From JAWLBW01 sp041687475 (GTDB taxonomy: Bacteria; J088; JAWLBW01): a DNA stretch of 13,213 bases. The translations under genes and the position numbers were made by a program. The stretch lies in contig JAWLBW010000113.1 in NCBI GenBank assembly GCA_041687475.1, positions 1 through 13,213 on the forward strand, written 5' to 3'. The notes beneath the pieces were generated by a model. The model was given only the letters and a program-made list of their open reading frames with translations. It searched no databases and was not told the DNA's origin. Positions 1-8,756 of the stretch are shown piece by piece (position 1 is the first letter of the stretch; each line of letters begins with the position of its first letter).

Positions 1-3000
1 CCCATCTACCGCCTACCTATCGGCTGAATGCCGACCGTTCGCTCGGCATTCTGGTAACCCTGATTGCTCCGCCCGACTCATCGCTGGGCGACGTGTTCGA
101 CAATACGTTGACCGTCTCGAACGGCGTGCAGAGCTTCGAGCGCACACAACGGGTCAACATCGTCGAAGGGGGCCGTATCAGCCTGGGCAAGTCGGGCCTT
201 CTGGCCGCCGACAACGACGGCGACGGACGTGCCACCCCCGGCGACATCGTCGAGTGGAAAGTCAGGGCAATGAACATCGGCGACGAAACCGTTACCGAAT
301 TCCGCATTGAAGATTTCGTGCCGGCAGGCACCCGGCTGGTCGCAGGCTCGGCCTCGGCAAGCCTTTTCGCTCTTTCCGCCGCCCTTGAAGAGCGCCTGGA
401 GGGAAGCCCCGACGGCATCGTGTGGGCAGGTGCGCCTCAACCCGGCGATGCCGCTCTACGCGCCTGCTTCGGACCCCAGGGGCCGGGATGGTCCTGCGAC
501 GATCTCGCAGGGGTGCAACTGCCCTCCGGGGCGGGCATGAATTTCACCTTCCGCACCGAACTGCTGACGCAACCGGTCTATCCGGCCACCGTTACCAACC
601 AGGCGGTCGCGCGCTTTCGCGATCGTTTCGGACCGCGCACCCAGGCCTCGACGGTAGCCTCGGTCGTGGTGCAGCAGACCGACGGCCTGCTGTTCTGGGT
701 GCAACCCACCGTCGACGGGGCTGAAGGCGGCAGCGTTCGCTGGCCCGGAGTGGTAACGAACACGACCAATCGCACGGTCCTGCTCAACCTGAGCACCTCC
801 GGGGGAAGCTGGCCGCGCGACTTCTACGACTCGCGTGGGCAGACCCTGAGCGATTCCGACGGCGACGGCCGTCTCGATATATCGCTTCCGCCCGGCGAAA
901 CCCGGTTCTTCGTTGAAGAAGACCTGCAGGGCGCAGCGGTAGGCGATGTCTCTACCACTGTGGTGCATGCCGCCTCGGCCATCGGTACCGAAAGCCGCAC
1001 GCACCAGACAGCCGTGGTCGGCGCATTCTTGAATGTCGATAAGCCCATGCAACACGTGAGCGGCGCCGCGGGCGCAACGGTCAGCACCCCGCTGACGTTG
1101 ACGCTCGACGCGACCTCGCTGCGCACGATTTCCCTCGGCAACGCCGGTATCGATTGGCCCGTGCGCCTGGTCGACGCGGGCGGGGTGCCGCTCGACTTGG
1201 TTACGCTGAATCCGTCGAGCCCGCGCACGATTTATCTTGAAGTCGACATTCCGGCGGGAACGCCGCTTGGCGAGAGCCGCGAAATCGTCGTGACCCTGAA
1301 TTGGGACGGCGATCCGGTCGAAGTGCGCTTCACCGTCGAGGTAACCGAGAGCGCGGGCCTTCTTCTGACACCGGCCAGGTTGCGGCGGCACCTGAATCCG
1401 GGCGGCTGGGTCGACTTTGCGCACACCATTACCAACACGGGCACCGTCGACGTGGTGCCTGCCATTCGTGTCGAACGCCAGGCGTCCTATGTCGATAAGC
1501 AGGCCATTCGTGTGGCGAATGCCGGCGCCGGGCGATGGCGGTTTCTGCTGCGCGACGGAACAGCTTCGCTTACCGATAGCGACGGCGACGGCATACCCGA
1601 TCTGGGACTGCTGAAACCCGGCGAATCGCGTGGCTTTACGGTGCGCGTTCACGCGTCGGCCCTGTCCGAATTGGGCACCATACAGCCCTTCCGTATTTCG
1701 GGCCGCACGCCCGCCTATGACGAGGTTGAAGCCCTGAACGAGGCCGTGGTGGGCGGGCTGCCGCGCTTCGAGGCGGCCTCGACATTCAAGCGCGTCGAGC
1801 CTGCGGGACAGGTCGAACCGGGCACCGTGCTGCGCTATGTCGTGCGCGCCCGGAACGTCGGCGAAACGGCGGCGAGCGATGTCGTCATACGCGACGTACT
1901 GGCCGAAGGACTCGGCGAGCCGTACGAGCTGCCCGACGAGGCGGCGTGGAACGCGCAGACCCGTACCCTTACCTTTTCGCGTGCCTCGCTCGACGTCGAT
2001 GAAGACTGGGAGGTAGGCTTTCGCACAAGGGTGCTCGACGACGCCCCGGTCGACCGCGATCTCGTAAACCTGGCACTGGTCGAAGCCGAGGGCATTTCAC
2101 CCTTCCAGACCAATGAGACGCGCTCGCTGGTACTCGACAGGGCCCTGCGGGTTGAAAAGTCGGTGGCCGAAGCGAGCGCCGAAACCGGTGACTTCACGCA
2201 CTGGACCGTCGTCGTCGAAAATATTTCCAGGGCGCTCGACCTGCGCGATATACGCGCCTATGATCGCCTGCCCGCCGGCCTTGCCTATGTGGAAGGAAGC
2301 GCGCGCCTGGGCGCAAGGCGGCTGCCCGACCCCGAACGTGACGGCGAAACGCTGGTGTGGACGCTGCCGGGCCTTGAAAGCGGCAAGAAGCACACGATTA
2401 CATTCCTGGCCATGGTAAGCCCGCTGCGCACGCACCGCATTCGGGTGAACAAGGCGTGGGCCACGGCCCAAACCCCCAACGGCAACGGCGTTCGCAGCGG
2501 CATCGCCAACGCGCGGCTGGTCATTCGCGAAGGCATGTTTACCGACCGCGGCCTCATTATCGGACGCGTCTTCTTCGACGCCAACGATAACGGTGTGTTC
2601 GACGAAGGCGAATCGGGCATCGGTCGCGCGCGGCTGTACCTCGACGACGGTACCTGGGCGCTGACCGACGAAGACGGCCGCTACCACATTCCCGATGTAT
2701 CGCCCGGCACCCGGGTCGTGCGCATCGACGAGTCGACACTTCCGCCGGCCTTCGAGCCGCGACCGGTCGATATGCGTTTCGGGGCGAGCACGAACAGCCA
2801 GTTGCTGCGGGTACCCCTGTCGTCGATTGCGAAGGCCGACTTTCGGGTGGTGCGCACGCCGCCGCAGGTAGCCCGCATTCCCTCGACTCCGCAGGAAGTG
2901 CTCGAAAAGCGAGAGACCACGGCGAAGCTGACCCTGCGCCTGCTGCCGTTCAACGGCGCCGACAGAACCGAGGTGCATGAAACGGCCTTTCACTGGGAGC

Positions 3001-6000
3001 CGTTGCAGAACATTCAGCCGGCTGCCGGCGCCCTGCTCGATCTCATAGCGAACCTGCCGGTGCGCGAGCTGGTGCTCGACGGCGTCAGGGGCTCGGTTTA
3101 CTTTGCGCGTAAACGTGAGTTCGAGCGCGCCGGTTTCAAGGCGGCCCTGGGCGACCCGAACGGGCGTCCGGGCATTCGCGTTCGTTTTGAGCTGCCCGAA
3201 CCCGTATACCCGGCCAAGCTGGTGTACGAACTTCACGGCGAGGAACTGGAACGGCGAGAAGTTCAGGTCGAGCTCCCTCCTTCGTTGACACCGCTCATCG
3301 GGGGCCCTCTCTTCAGGGAGCGGGGCATGTGGAAGATCGCGCTCGGCGACGGGCCCGACCCGGTGACGTTCGCCGTTACCGTCGAACGCGACATCGAGCC
3401 CGGGCTGTTGCGCGTCGTGGCCAGCGATCGGGAATCGGGCCTGGCCGTAACCTCGACCACGATTGCCGACTGGAGCGAGCTACCGCCCATTCTGACCTAC
3501 AATCTGCTTGGCACCGAGTTCGAGCGCAACGAAGTCGGGCTGACCTCGACGTCGGCGGCCAAACTGCGCTTTCTCGGGCTGTTTCTGGCCGATAATCCCG
3601 AACTGACGGCTACGGTCACCGGCTTTATCAGGGGACCGGGGCTTCGCGATATCGCCTACGACGGAAACCTGGGGCTCGCGCGCGCACGGGCGGCATCGGT
3701 GGCGTCTATCTGGTACGCCATGGGGGTCGATCCCGCGCGGGTAGACGTGCAGGGCGTGGCCGACGAGAGCGCCGCGGTCGAGAACGTGACGGCAGTGGGC
3801 CGCGCGCGCAATCAGGGCGCCGAAATCCGGTTTCACCATGGGCGTGGTCGCGGCGTGCGCTTGCGTCCGCTGGGGTTACGCGCGACGGGCTCGGCCGCCT
3901 ACGAGCGGGTGGTGGCCCGCCGTTGGTTCGTGGGAGGCCGCGTTCCCCCGCACACGCAGTGGCTGCGCTTTTCGACTCGTGCGCCATCGGTCGGTTTCGA
4001 GCCGGTCATCGCGCTCGACGGCGAGCGTCTGGCGCCCGATGACGTAACCAGCGATACGTCGGCTTGGTATTTCAAGGGCCTGACGGGCCAGACGGTTACC
4101 GTGCTGTACGGTACACCTTCTTCCGATGCTTCCATCGAAGCGTACCTGGGCGAGGGTGGTGTTGCAGGGCTGGAAACCGGGGCGCCCGATCCTGCCCCCT
4201 GGCCTTTGCCCGGCCCCCTCATGCGCGATGTGCCGGTTTCGGCCGAGGCTCGCGATGGTGCGACCCGTACGCCGGAAGCGCCGCGCCTCGAGATACTACG
4301 CATCGAAGACAGGCCGCTTGCGCCGGTCGAAAAGGAAGTCGTGGTGGCATGGGAGCCGCTTCGCAATGCACAACCATCGGCAGCGGCCCTCTTGCGCTGG
4401 CTCGAGGCGCTACCCTCGCGCGACGTGGTGCTCGACGGCGTGACGGGAGCGGCCTACTTTGCCCGGAAGCGTGAATTCGAGCGCGCCGGTTTTTCGACCG
4501 GTCGCGGCGACGTGAACGGTCGACCGGGGGTACGGGTACGTTTCCGTCTCGACGACCTGCGTGCGCCCGATCGCCTGGTTCTGGCCGTTTCGACAGGCGA
4601 CGGGGTCGCGCGTCCTCTTGAACTCGAATTGCCGTCGCAGTTGATTCCGATTGCCCCCTCCGAGACCCTGTCGCCGAGTGTGAATGGTGGCTGGCGGGTG
4701 ACTCCGGTCGAGGCGGGGCGTCCGGTTACCCTGACGGTCGGCCTGGCCGAATTGCCCGTAGCCGGACTGACCGCCATTGCCGTTCGCGACCCCGCGACGG
4801 GCTTGCGTGCCGAAGCGATGGCAGAAGTCGGCTTCGTGGCCGATGCGCCGCTACTATCCGATACCGTGCCGGGCACGCAGTTCCAGCGCAACGGCACGGG
4901 GCTGCTCGACACGGCGGTCACGCAAATGCGCTTTCTCGGCGCGCTGGTCAGGGAGAACCCCGATCTGGTGGCCGAAGTCGTCGGTTTCGTCAACGGTCGG
5001 CTGCGCGACAACCCGTTGCCCTCGAACCTGGCTCTGGCCCGTGCGCGGGCCGAAAGCATCGCGGCCATCTGGCGCGAACTCGGGGTGCCCGAAGACCGCA
5101 TGATTGTCGACGCCCAGGCCGATGAAACGGCGCCGGTCGAAAACGTCACCGTCGTCGGTCGGGCAAAGAACCAGGGGGCCCTCATTCGCATTCGCTTCCG
5201 CAGCCTCGTGACGGGCATTTCCCTGCCGGGCAGGGCGGCCGCGACTGCGAGCGCGAAGGAAGAGGCGCCGATTCGCAAGTGGTCGGTACAGACCGTGGCG
5301 CCCGATGCCGTGGCCTTTCGCTTCGTGCCTGCCGACGGGGTGCACGGCACGACCTTGTCTTCGGTGCACGTCGACGGTCGCCCGGTGGCCCCCCGAGCGG
5401 TTACCGCCGACACCCGCGGCTGGTTCCTGCCGGTCGAAGCCGGGCAGACGGTTACCGTTCAGTACGCGTCGCGTGCCTCGGATTCCGTTTTCGAAGCGTG
5501 GCAGCGCCGGGGCGACGCCTCGGCCTATGTGAACGACAGCGAAGTCGAGCGCCTGAATCTGCAGGGGTTGATGAACGGAACCGAGCTGCCGCCCGCCGGA
5601 CGCATTCCGGCCGCCCGCGATGCTTCGGATTTCCGCGAGATCCTGCTCGACCGCGACGTGGCCGACCAACCTGCCGAAGAAGCGCTACCGCAATCCATCG
5701 GGGCGCCGCGCGCGATTACCGATGTCATTCGCGACGCCACACCCCGAATTGCCTGGCCTGATGTCGATGGCGTGGCCCGTTCGTCGTCGATTCGAGTGCA
5801 GGGCGTCTTTCACTCGGCCACCAAAGCCGAGCTCACGGTCAACGGCGTGCCCGTTCCCGATGCGAAGCGCGGTCTCCTGCTCGAAGACAAGCAGCAACAA
5901 CGCATCGCGGTCGAGTGGGTGGCCGTTCCGCTCGTGGTCGGCGAGAACCGCATCGTGCTCGAGGCAAAGGACCAGTGGGGCATCGTGCGCCTTCGCGACG

Positions 6001-8756
6001 AGCGTAAGGTATGGCTGGCCGGCGCCGTCGGCGACATTCGCCTGTGGGCGGCTCCGGCGACCCTGCCGGCCGACAGGCGCAGCGTAGCCGACATTCGTAT
6101 TGCCCTTCACGATGCCAACGGCTTGCAGGCACGGGGCACGCGTTTCGTCACCTTGCTCTTCGAGGGGGTCGAGCCCATCGACCCCGACTCGAATCTGGTC
6201 GAAGCGGGTTACCAGGTGTTTGTGACCGACGGCACGGGCAGCGTGCGCGTGCGTGCGCCCGGCGATGTTCGCTTCGCCGCCGTCACGGCGCAGTATGCCG
6301 ATGAGACGGCCGCGCTGCCGATTCGCATCATTCCCCCGATGCGCGACTGGATTGTCGTCGGCTATGGCGAGGGTACCCTGGGCTATCGTTCGGTGGTGAA
6401 CGCCGTCGAGCCCGCCGACGGCAAGGTCGAGCTGCCGGGAAATCTGTTCATCGAGGGCAGAAGCTCGTTCTTCCTGCGCGGCGTCATCAAGGGCGAATAC
6501 CTGCTCACCGCCGCGGCCGACACCCGGCGCACGCCCGAAGACAGCGTGTTTCAGGGCATCGAGCCCGAGCGCTATTATCCGGTTTACGGCGACGACAGCG
6601 TCAACGGCAAGGATGCGCCTGTCAGCGGCCCCCTGTACGTCAAGCTCGAAAAGGATAAGTCGTACCTGTTCTGGGGTGACTACAACACTTCGTTCAACGA
6701 TACCGTTCTGGGCGCCTACAACCGTGTGCTCAACGGCTTCGTGGCCCGCTACGACTCGGAAGAGCTGAGCGCGAAGGCCTTCGTGAACTATGGGTCGCAA
6801 GCCAACGTGGTCGAAGAGCTGCGGGCCAACGGTACGAGCGGTTATTACTTTCTGTCGGCGCGGCCCCTCGTCATAGCGTCGGAGCAGGTCGAGATTCTCG
6901 TGCGCGACCGCGAGAACGATCAGTTCATACTGCGGCGCGAGCGCCTGGTTCGCGGGCAGGATTACGATATCGATTATGAAGCGGGTACCATTCTCTTCCA
7001 CGCGCCGCAGGCGGCGATCGACGAGAACCTGAACCCCCGCTTCATCAGGGTGCTTTACGAAGTATCCGAAGGCGACATGAAATTCTGGTCGTTCGGTACC
7101 CGCGTGCGGGCCCGCCCGGGCGAACAGGTGCAGGTGGGCGTAACCCAGGTACGCGAGGGCCGTCTCGACGACGCCTGGAACCTCATCGGCGTCGACGCCC
7201 GCGTGCGTCTGCCGTTCAAAACGGTGGCGACCGCCGAACTGGCCTTTACCGATTCCGACGTGCAGGGTACGGGGCATGCCCAGCGGTACACCCTGGAATC
7301 GCGTCCCCACGAGCATGTCGAGGTTATCGGCGACGCCTACCGGGTGACGCAGGATTACGAAAACCGGTATTCATTGCTGTACGCCGGTTCGACGGGTGGC
7401 CGCGTCCTGGCCACGTACCACCTCGACGCCGAAATCGACCTGGGGGTGGCCCAGACGCTCGAACGCCGCGACGGGCCGCCCGAGAGCTGGGTGAGCGCGA
7501 CCGCCCTGACCGGGCGCCGGAAATGGGACAGCACGGTCGTCGAGGCACGCCTTATGCACGTCGAATCGGAGGTGGGCGACGAAAACGAAGCCGACGATAC
7601 CCTGCGCGTCAGCAGCCGCACGCCCATCTACGAAAACCTGAGCGGCACGGCGTCTCTCGAACAGAGCTTCCACCGCCTGCGCGCCAACGCCATCGGTCTC
7701 GGACTCGATTATCAGGTACTGCAGACGACCCGCCTGTATACGCGCTACGAAAATCGCAGCCGCGAGCTCTTTCTGGTCGGCGACACGAACCTGACGCAGG
7801 CGCTGCCCACGGCTCTCTCGACGCTGTCGGGCCGCCAGAATCTCTTTACCCTGGGTGTCGACAGCTCGTTCGACTACGGTTTCACGGCCTATTCGGAATT
7901 GCGGTCGGATTACAGCCCCGATCGCCGCGCCGACGAAGTCGGCACCGGCATACGCAACCGGTATCCGCTCTCGACACGGTGGACGGTCAACGGCTTCGTC
8001 GAGCGTGTCGAGTCGCTGCGCGGCCTCGACGACAACGAACACTGGGCCTTCGGCGCGGGCGCCGATTACAAGATTCCCGGCGACGCCAAAGGCACGGTTC
8101 GCACCGAATACCGTATCGGGCGGGGCGAAAAGACGCTGCTCTTCACCGAAGGCTTCGCCTGGCGTTTGAAGAAAGGCTTCACGCTGGTCGAAAAGGAAAT
8201 CTTCTACCGGTCGTGGGGAGGCCTCGAGCGACTTTCGAACCGTACCATGCTCGGCGCCGCCTGGCGTCCGGTCGACATCGACTGGTTCCACTCCTTTACC
8301 CGCCTTGAATACAAGCGCGAGAAGGGAATGCGCTCGGGTCAGGAAGATCGCAGCGTGCTGCTGAGCGTGCTCGAAGGCTTCTTCGAACCCCATCGCCTGC
8401 TCGAGCTCCGAGCAAAGTGGGGCGTGAAGCGGGTAGCCGAAGGCAGCGTCGACGTGCCCCCGCTCATCACGCACATGGTTGCGGCCGGCTTCTGGTACCA
8501 GTTCGCCGAGAAATTCGCGGCCACGTATGAAGAGCGCATGCTGTTTGCGAGCCTCAAGGCGCAGCGTGACGTTTCGCGGGGCATTGAAGTAAGCTGGAAT
8601 GCGGTCGACGATTTCTGGCTCGGCGCCGGTTATAACTGGAAGGGCTTTGACGAGCGTGACTTCTCGGCGGCCACGTATTGGAGCGAGGGCCCCTACCTGC
8701 GCATGCAGGTGAAATTCGACGAAGCAGACCTGGAAACGCTACTGCAGTATGAGTAA
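1..8756 (+). CDS. Giant modular outer-membrane protein (DUF11/Ig-like/SdrD-B/OmpA-like repeats with C-terminal beta-barrel), 5' partial
   Basis: The frame is open from position 3 with no start in view, so the N-terminus and signal peptide lie upstream; 2,917 residues are visible (residue number = nucleotide/3). Modules in order: tail of an Ig-like domain (1-56); DUF11-like (57-230); three Ig-like domains (230-597); two DUF11 (597-850); SdrD-B-like with DANDNGVFDEGESG (851-957); a ~413-residue unit present twice (976-1388, 1428-1840), each with an OmpA-C-like domain; an Ig-like domain (about 1920-2004); an invasin-like Ig domain (2005-2112); and an outer-membrane barrel (2112-2917). The barrel's last strand, YLRMQVKF, ends in Phe and is followed by a 12-residue tail. 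Three DxDGDG motifs suggest calcium binding. The only cysteines are at residues 155 and 165. From memory, the barrel start (RDWIVVGYGEGTLGY, YYPVYGDD, LVRGQDYDIDY) resembles a recurring family of large OmpA/DUF11 surface proteins in proteobacteria. The role is unknown; adhesion, surface assembly or secretion are possible. It is translationally coupled to the next gene. Confidence 0.9.
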   Translation, partial: HLPPTYRLNADRSLGILVTLIAPPDSSLGDVFDNTLTVSNGVQSFERTQRVNIVEGGRISLGKSGLLAADNDGDGRATPGDIVEWKVRAMNIGDETVTEFRIEDFVPAGTRLVAGSASASLFALSAALEERLEGSPDGIVWAGAPQPGDAALRACFGPQGPGWSCDDLAGVQLPSGAGMNFTFRTELLTQPVYPATVTNQAVARFRDRFGPRTQASTVASVVVQQTDGLLFWVQPTVDGAEGGSVRWPGVVTNTTNRTVLLNLSTSGGSWPRDFYDSRGQTLSDSDGDGRLDISLPPGETRFFVEEDLQGAAVGDVSTTVVHAASAIGTESRTHQTAVVGAFLNVDKPMQHVSGAAGATVSTPLTLTLDATSLRTISLGNAGIDWPVRLVDAGGVPLDLVTLNPSSPRTIYLEVDIPAGTPLGESREIVVTLNWDGDPVEVRFTVEVTESAGLLLTPARLRRHLNPGGWVDFAHTITNTGTVDVVPAIRVERQASYVDKQAIRVANAGAGRWRFLLRDGTASLTDSDGDGIPDLGLLKPGESRGFTVRVHASALSELGTIQPFRISGRTPAYDEVEALNEAVVGGLPRFEAASTFKRVEPAGQVEPGTVLRYVVRARNVGETAASDVVIRDVLAEGLGEPYELPDEAAWNAQTRTLTFSRASLDVDEDWEVGFRTRVLDDAPVDRDLVNLALVEAEGISPFQTNETRSLVLDRALRVEKSVAEASAETGDFTHWTVVVENISRALDLRDIRAYDRLPAGLAYVEGSARLGARRLPDPERDGETLVWTLPGLESGKKHTITFLAMVSPLRTHRIRVNKAWATAQTPNGNGVRSGIANARLVIREGMFTDRGLIIGRVFFDANDNGVFDEGESGIGRARLYLDDGTWALTDEDGRYHIPDVSPGTRVVRIDESTLPPAFEPRPVDMRFGASTNSQLLRVPLSSIAKADFRVVRTPPQVARIPSTPQEVLEKRETTAKLTLRLLPFNGADRTEVHETAFHWEPLQNIQPAAGALLDLIANLPVRELVLDGVRGSVYFARKREFERAGFKAALGDPNGRPGIRVRFELPEPVYPAKLVYELHGEELERREVQVELPPSLTPLIGGPLFRERGMWKIALGDGPDPVTFAVTVERDIEPGLLRVVASDRESGLAVTSTTIADWSELPPILTYNLLGTEFERNEVGLTSTSAAKLRFLGLFLADNPELTATVTGFIRGPGLRDIAYDGNLGLARARAASVASIWYAMGVDPARVDVQGVADESAAVENVTAVGRARNQGAEIRFHHGRGRGVRLRPLGLRATGSAAYERVVARRWFVGGRVPPHTQWLRFSTRAPSVGFEPVIALDGERLAPDDVTSDTSAWYFKGLTGQTVTVLYGTPSSDASIEAYLGEGGVAGLETGAPDPAPWPLPGPLMRDVPVSAEARDGATRTPEAPRLEILRIEDRPLAPVEKEVVVAWEPLRNAQPSAAALLRWLEALPSRDVVLDGVTGAAYFARKREFERAGFSTGRGDVNGRPGVRVRFRLDDLRAPDRLVLAVSTGDGVARPLELELPSQLIPIAPSETLSPSVNGGWRVTPVEAGRPVTLTVGLAELPVAGLTAIAVRDPATGLRAEAMAEVGFVADAPLLSDTVPGTQFQRNGTGLLDTAVTQMRFLGALVRENPDLVAEVVGFVNGRLRDNPLPSNLALARARAESIAAIWRELGVPEDRMIVDAQADETAPVENVTVVGRAKNQGALIRIRFRSLVTGISLPGRAAATASAKEEAPIRKWSVQTVAPDAVAFRFVPADGVHGTTLSSVHVDGRPVAPRAVTADTRGWFLPVEAGQTVTVQYASRASDSVFEAWQRRGDASAYVNDSEVERLNLQGLMNGTELPPAGRIPAARDASDFREILLDRDVADQPAEEALPQSIGAPRAITDVIRDATPRIAWPDVDGVARSSSIRVQGVFHSATKAELTVNGVPVPDAKRGLLLEDKQQQRIAVEWVAVPLVVGENRIVLEAKDQWGIVRLRDERKVWLAGAVGDIRLWAAPATLPADRRSVADIRIALHDANGLQARGTRFVTLLFEGVEPIDPDSNLVEAGYQVFVTDGTGSVRVRAPGDVRFAAVTAQYADETAALPIRIIPPMRDWIVVGYGEGTLGYRSVVNAVEPADGKVELPGNLFIEGRSSFFLRGVIKGEYLLTAAADTRRTPEDSVFQGIEPERYYPVYGDDSVNGKDAPVSGPLYVKLEKDKSYLFWGDYNTSFNDTVLGAYNRVLNGFVARYDSEELSAKAFVNYGSQANVVEELRANGTSGYYFLSARPLVIASEQVEILVRDRENDQFILRRERLVRGQDYDIDYEAGTILFHAPQAAIDENLNPRFIRVLYEVSEGDMKFWSFGTRVRARPGEQVQVGVTQVREGRLDDAWNLIGVDARVRLPFKTVATAELAFTDSDVQGTGHAQRYTLESRPHEHVEVIGDAYRVTQDYENRYSLLYAGSTGGRVLATYHLDAEIDLGVAQTLERRDGPPESWVSATALTGRRKWDSTVVEARLMHVESEVGDENEADDTLRVSSRTPIYENLSGTASLEQSFHRLRANAIGLGLDYQVLQTTRLYTRYENRSRELFLVGDTNLTQALPTALSTLSGRQNLFTLGVDSSFDYGFTAYSELRSDYSPDRRADEVGTGIRNRYPLSTRWTVNGFVERVESLRGLDDNEHWAFGAGADYKIPGDAKGTVRTEYRIGRGEKTLLFTEGFAWRLKKGFTLVEKEIFYRSWGGLERLSNRTMLGAAWRPVDIDWFHSFTRLEYKREKGMRSGQEDRSVLLSVLEGFFEPHRLLELRAKWGVKRVAEGSVDVPPLITHMVAAGFWYQFAEKFAATYEERMLFASLKAQRDVSRGIEVSWNAVDDFWLGAGYNWKGFDERDFSAATYWSEGPYLRMQVKFDEADLETLLQYE
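210..245 (+). other. Calcium-binding-type motif (DxDGDG) in the giant protein, copy 1
   Basis: Encodes DNDGDGRATPGD, the Asp-rich spacing seen in thrombospondin type 3 and EF-hand-like loops. It lies at the start of a DUF11-like domain. Calcium binding is inferred from the pattern only. Confidence 0.5.
852..878 (+). other. Calcium-binding-type motif (DxDGDG) in the giant protein, copy 2
   Basis: Encodes DSDGDGRLD, followed by a conserved LPPGETRFF strand. The same order (DSDGDG, then L-x-PGE-x-R-x-F) recurs at 1575, so this is part of a repeated Ig-like module. Confidence 0.5.
1575..1601 (+). other. Calcium-binding-type motif (DxDGDG) in the giant protein, copy 3
   Basis: Encodes DSDGDGIPD, followed by LLKPGESRGF. 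It is 723 bp downstream of copy 2 and in the equivalent place within a related Ig-like module, so these modules are themselves diverged duplicates. Confidence 0.5.
2928..4165 (+). repeat. Intragenic repeat unit A (OmpA-like module, first copy)
   Basis: First copy of a unit of about 413 residues inside the giant gene. Landmarks shared with copy B are WEPLQNIQP, LDGVRGSVYFARKREFERAG, NGRPGIRVRF, LGTEFERN, the OmpA-like helix NLGLARARAASV, VENVTAVGRARNQGAEI and GQTVTV near the end. The period to copy B is constant at 1356-1359 bp: TGG of WEP at 2994 versus 4350, TAC of YFAR at 3099 versus 4455, AAC of NLGL at 3666 versus 5025. Boundaries are approximate because the ends are less conserved than the core. 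Confidence 0.85.
4284..5520 (+). repeat. Intragenic repeat unit B (OmpA-like module, second copy)
   Basis: Second copy of the same unit, with WEPLRNAQP, LDGVTGAAYFARKREFERAG, NGRPGVRVRF, PGTQFQRN, NLALARARAESI, VENVTVVGRAKNQGALI and GQTVTV. DNA similarity is highest around 4430-4500 and much lower elsewhere. This suggests an old tandem duplication with protein-level constraint rather than a recent copy. A linker of about 40 residues rich in Pro and Ala separates it from copy A. Confidence 0.85.
6336..8753 (+). other. Domain: C-terminal outer-membrane beta-barrel of the giant protein
   Basis: From about residue 2112 to the end the sequence becomes a long series of alternating, aromatic-rich amphipathic strands, with charged loops and few helices. 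It opens with RDWIVVGYGEGTLGYR, followed by YYPVYGDDSVNGKDAP, LFWGDYNTSFNDT, ELRANGTSGYYFLS and RLVRGQDYDIDYEAGTILF. I recall this string of motifs from many large proteobacterial surface proteins. The last predicted strand ends LRMQVKF, matching the aromatic-terminal signal recognised by the BAM machinery, but it is set back 12 residues from the true C-terminus. The number of strands cannot be determined by eye. A SprA-like translocon fold is a speculative alternative to a plain anchor. Confidence 0.7.

Noticed and set aside
93..95. GTG at 93 as the start of the giant gene
   Set aside because: The frame is open back to position 3, the residues before it continue the same Ig-like strand pattern, and no signal peptide follows. 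The gene is simply cut by the window edge.
5685..7316. Long minus-strand reading frame (543 codons) antisense to the giant gene, with others at 456-1652, 2097-3236 and 7371-8474
   Set aside because: They lie opposite a continuous coding frame with clear domains. They show no recognisable domains and have Arg/Gly/His-rich composition typical of antisense frames in GC-rich DNA.
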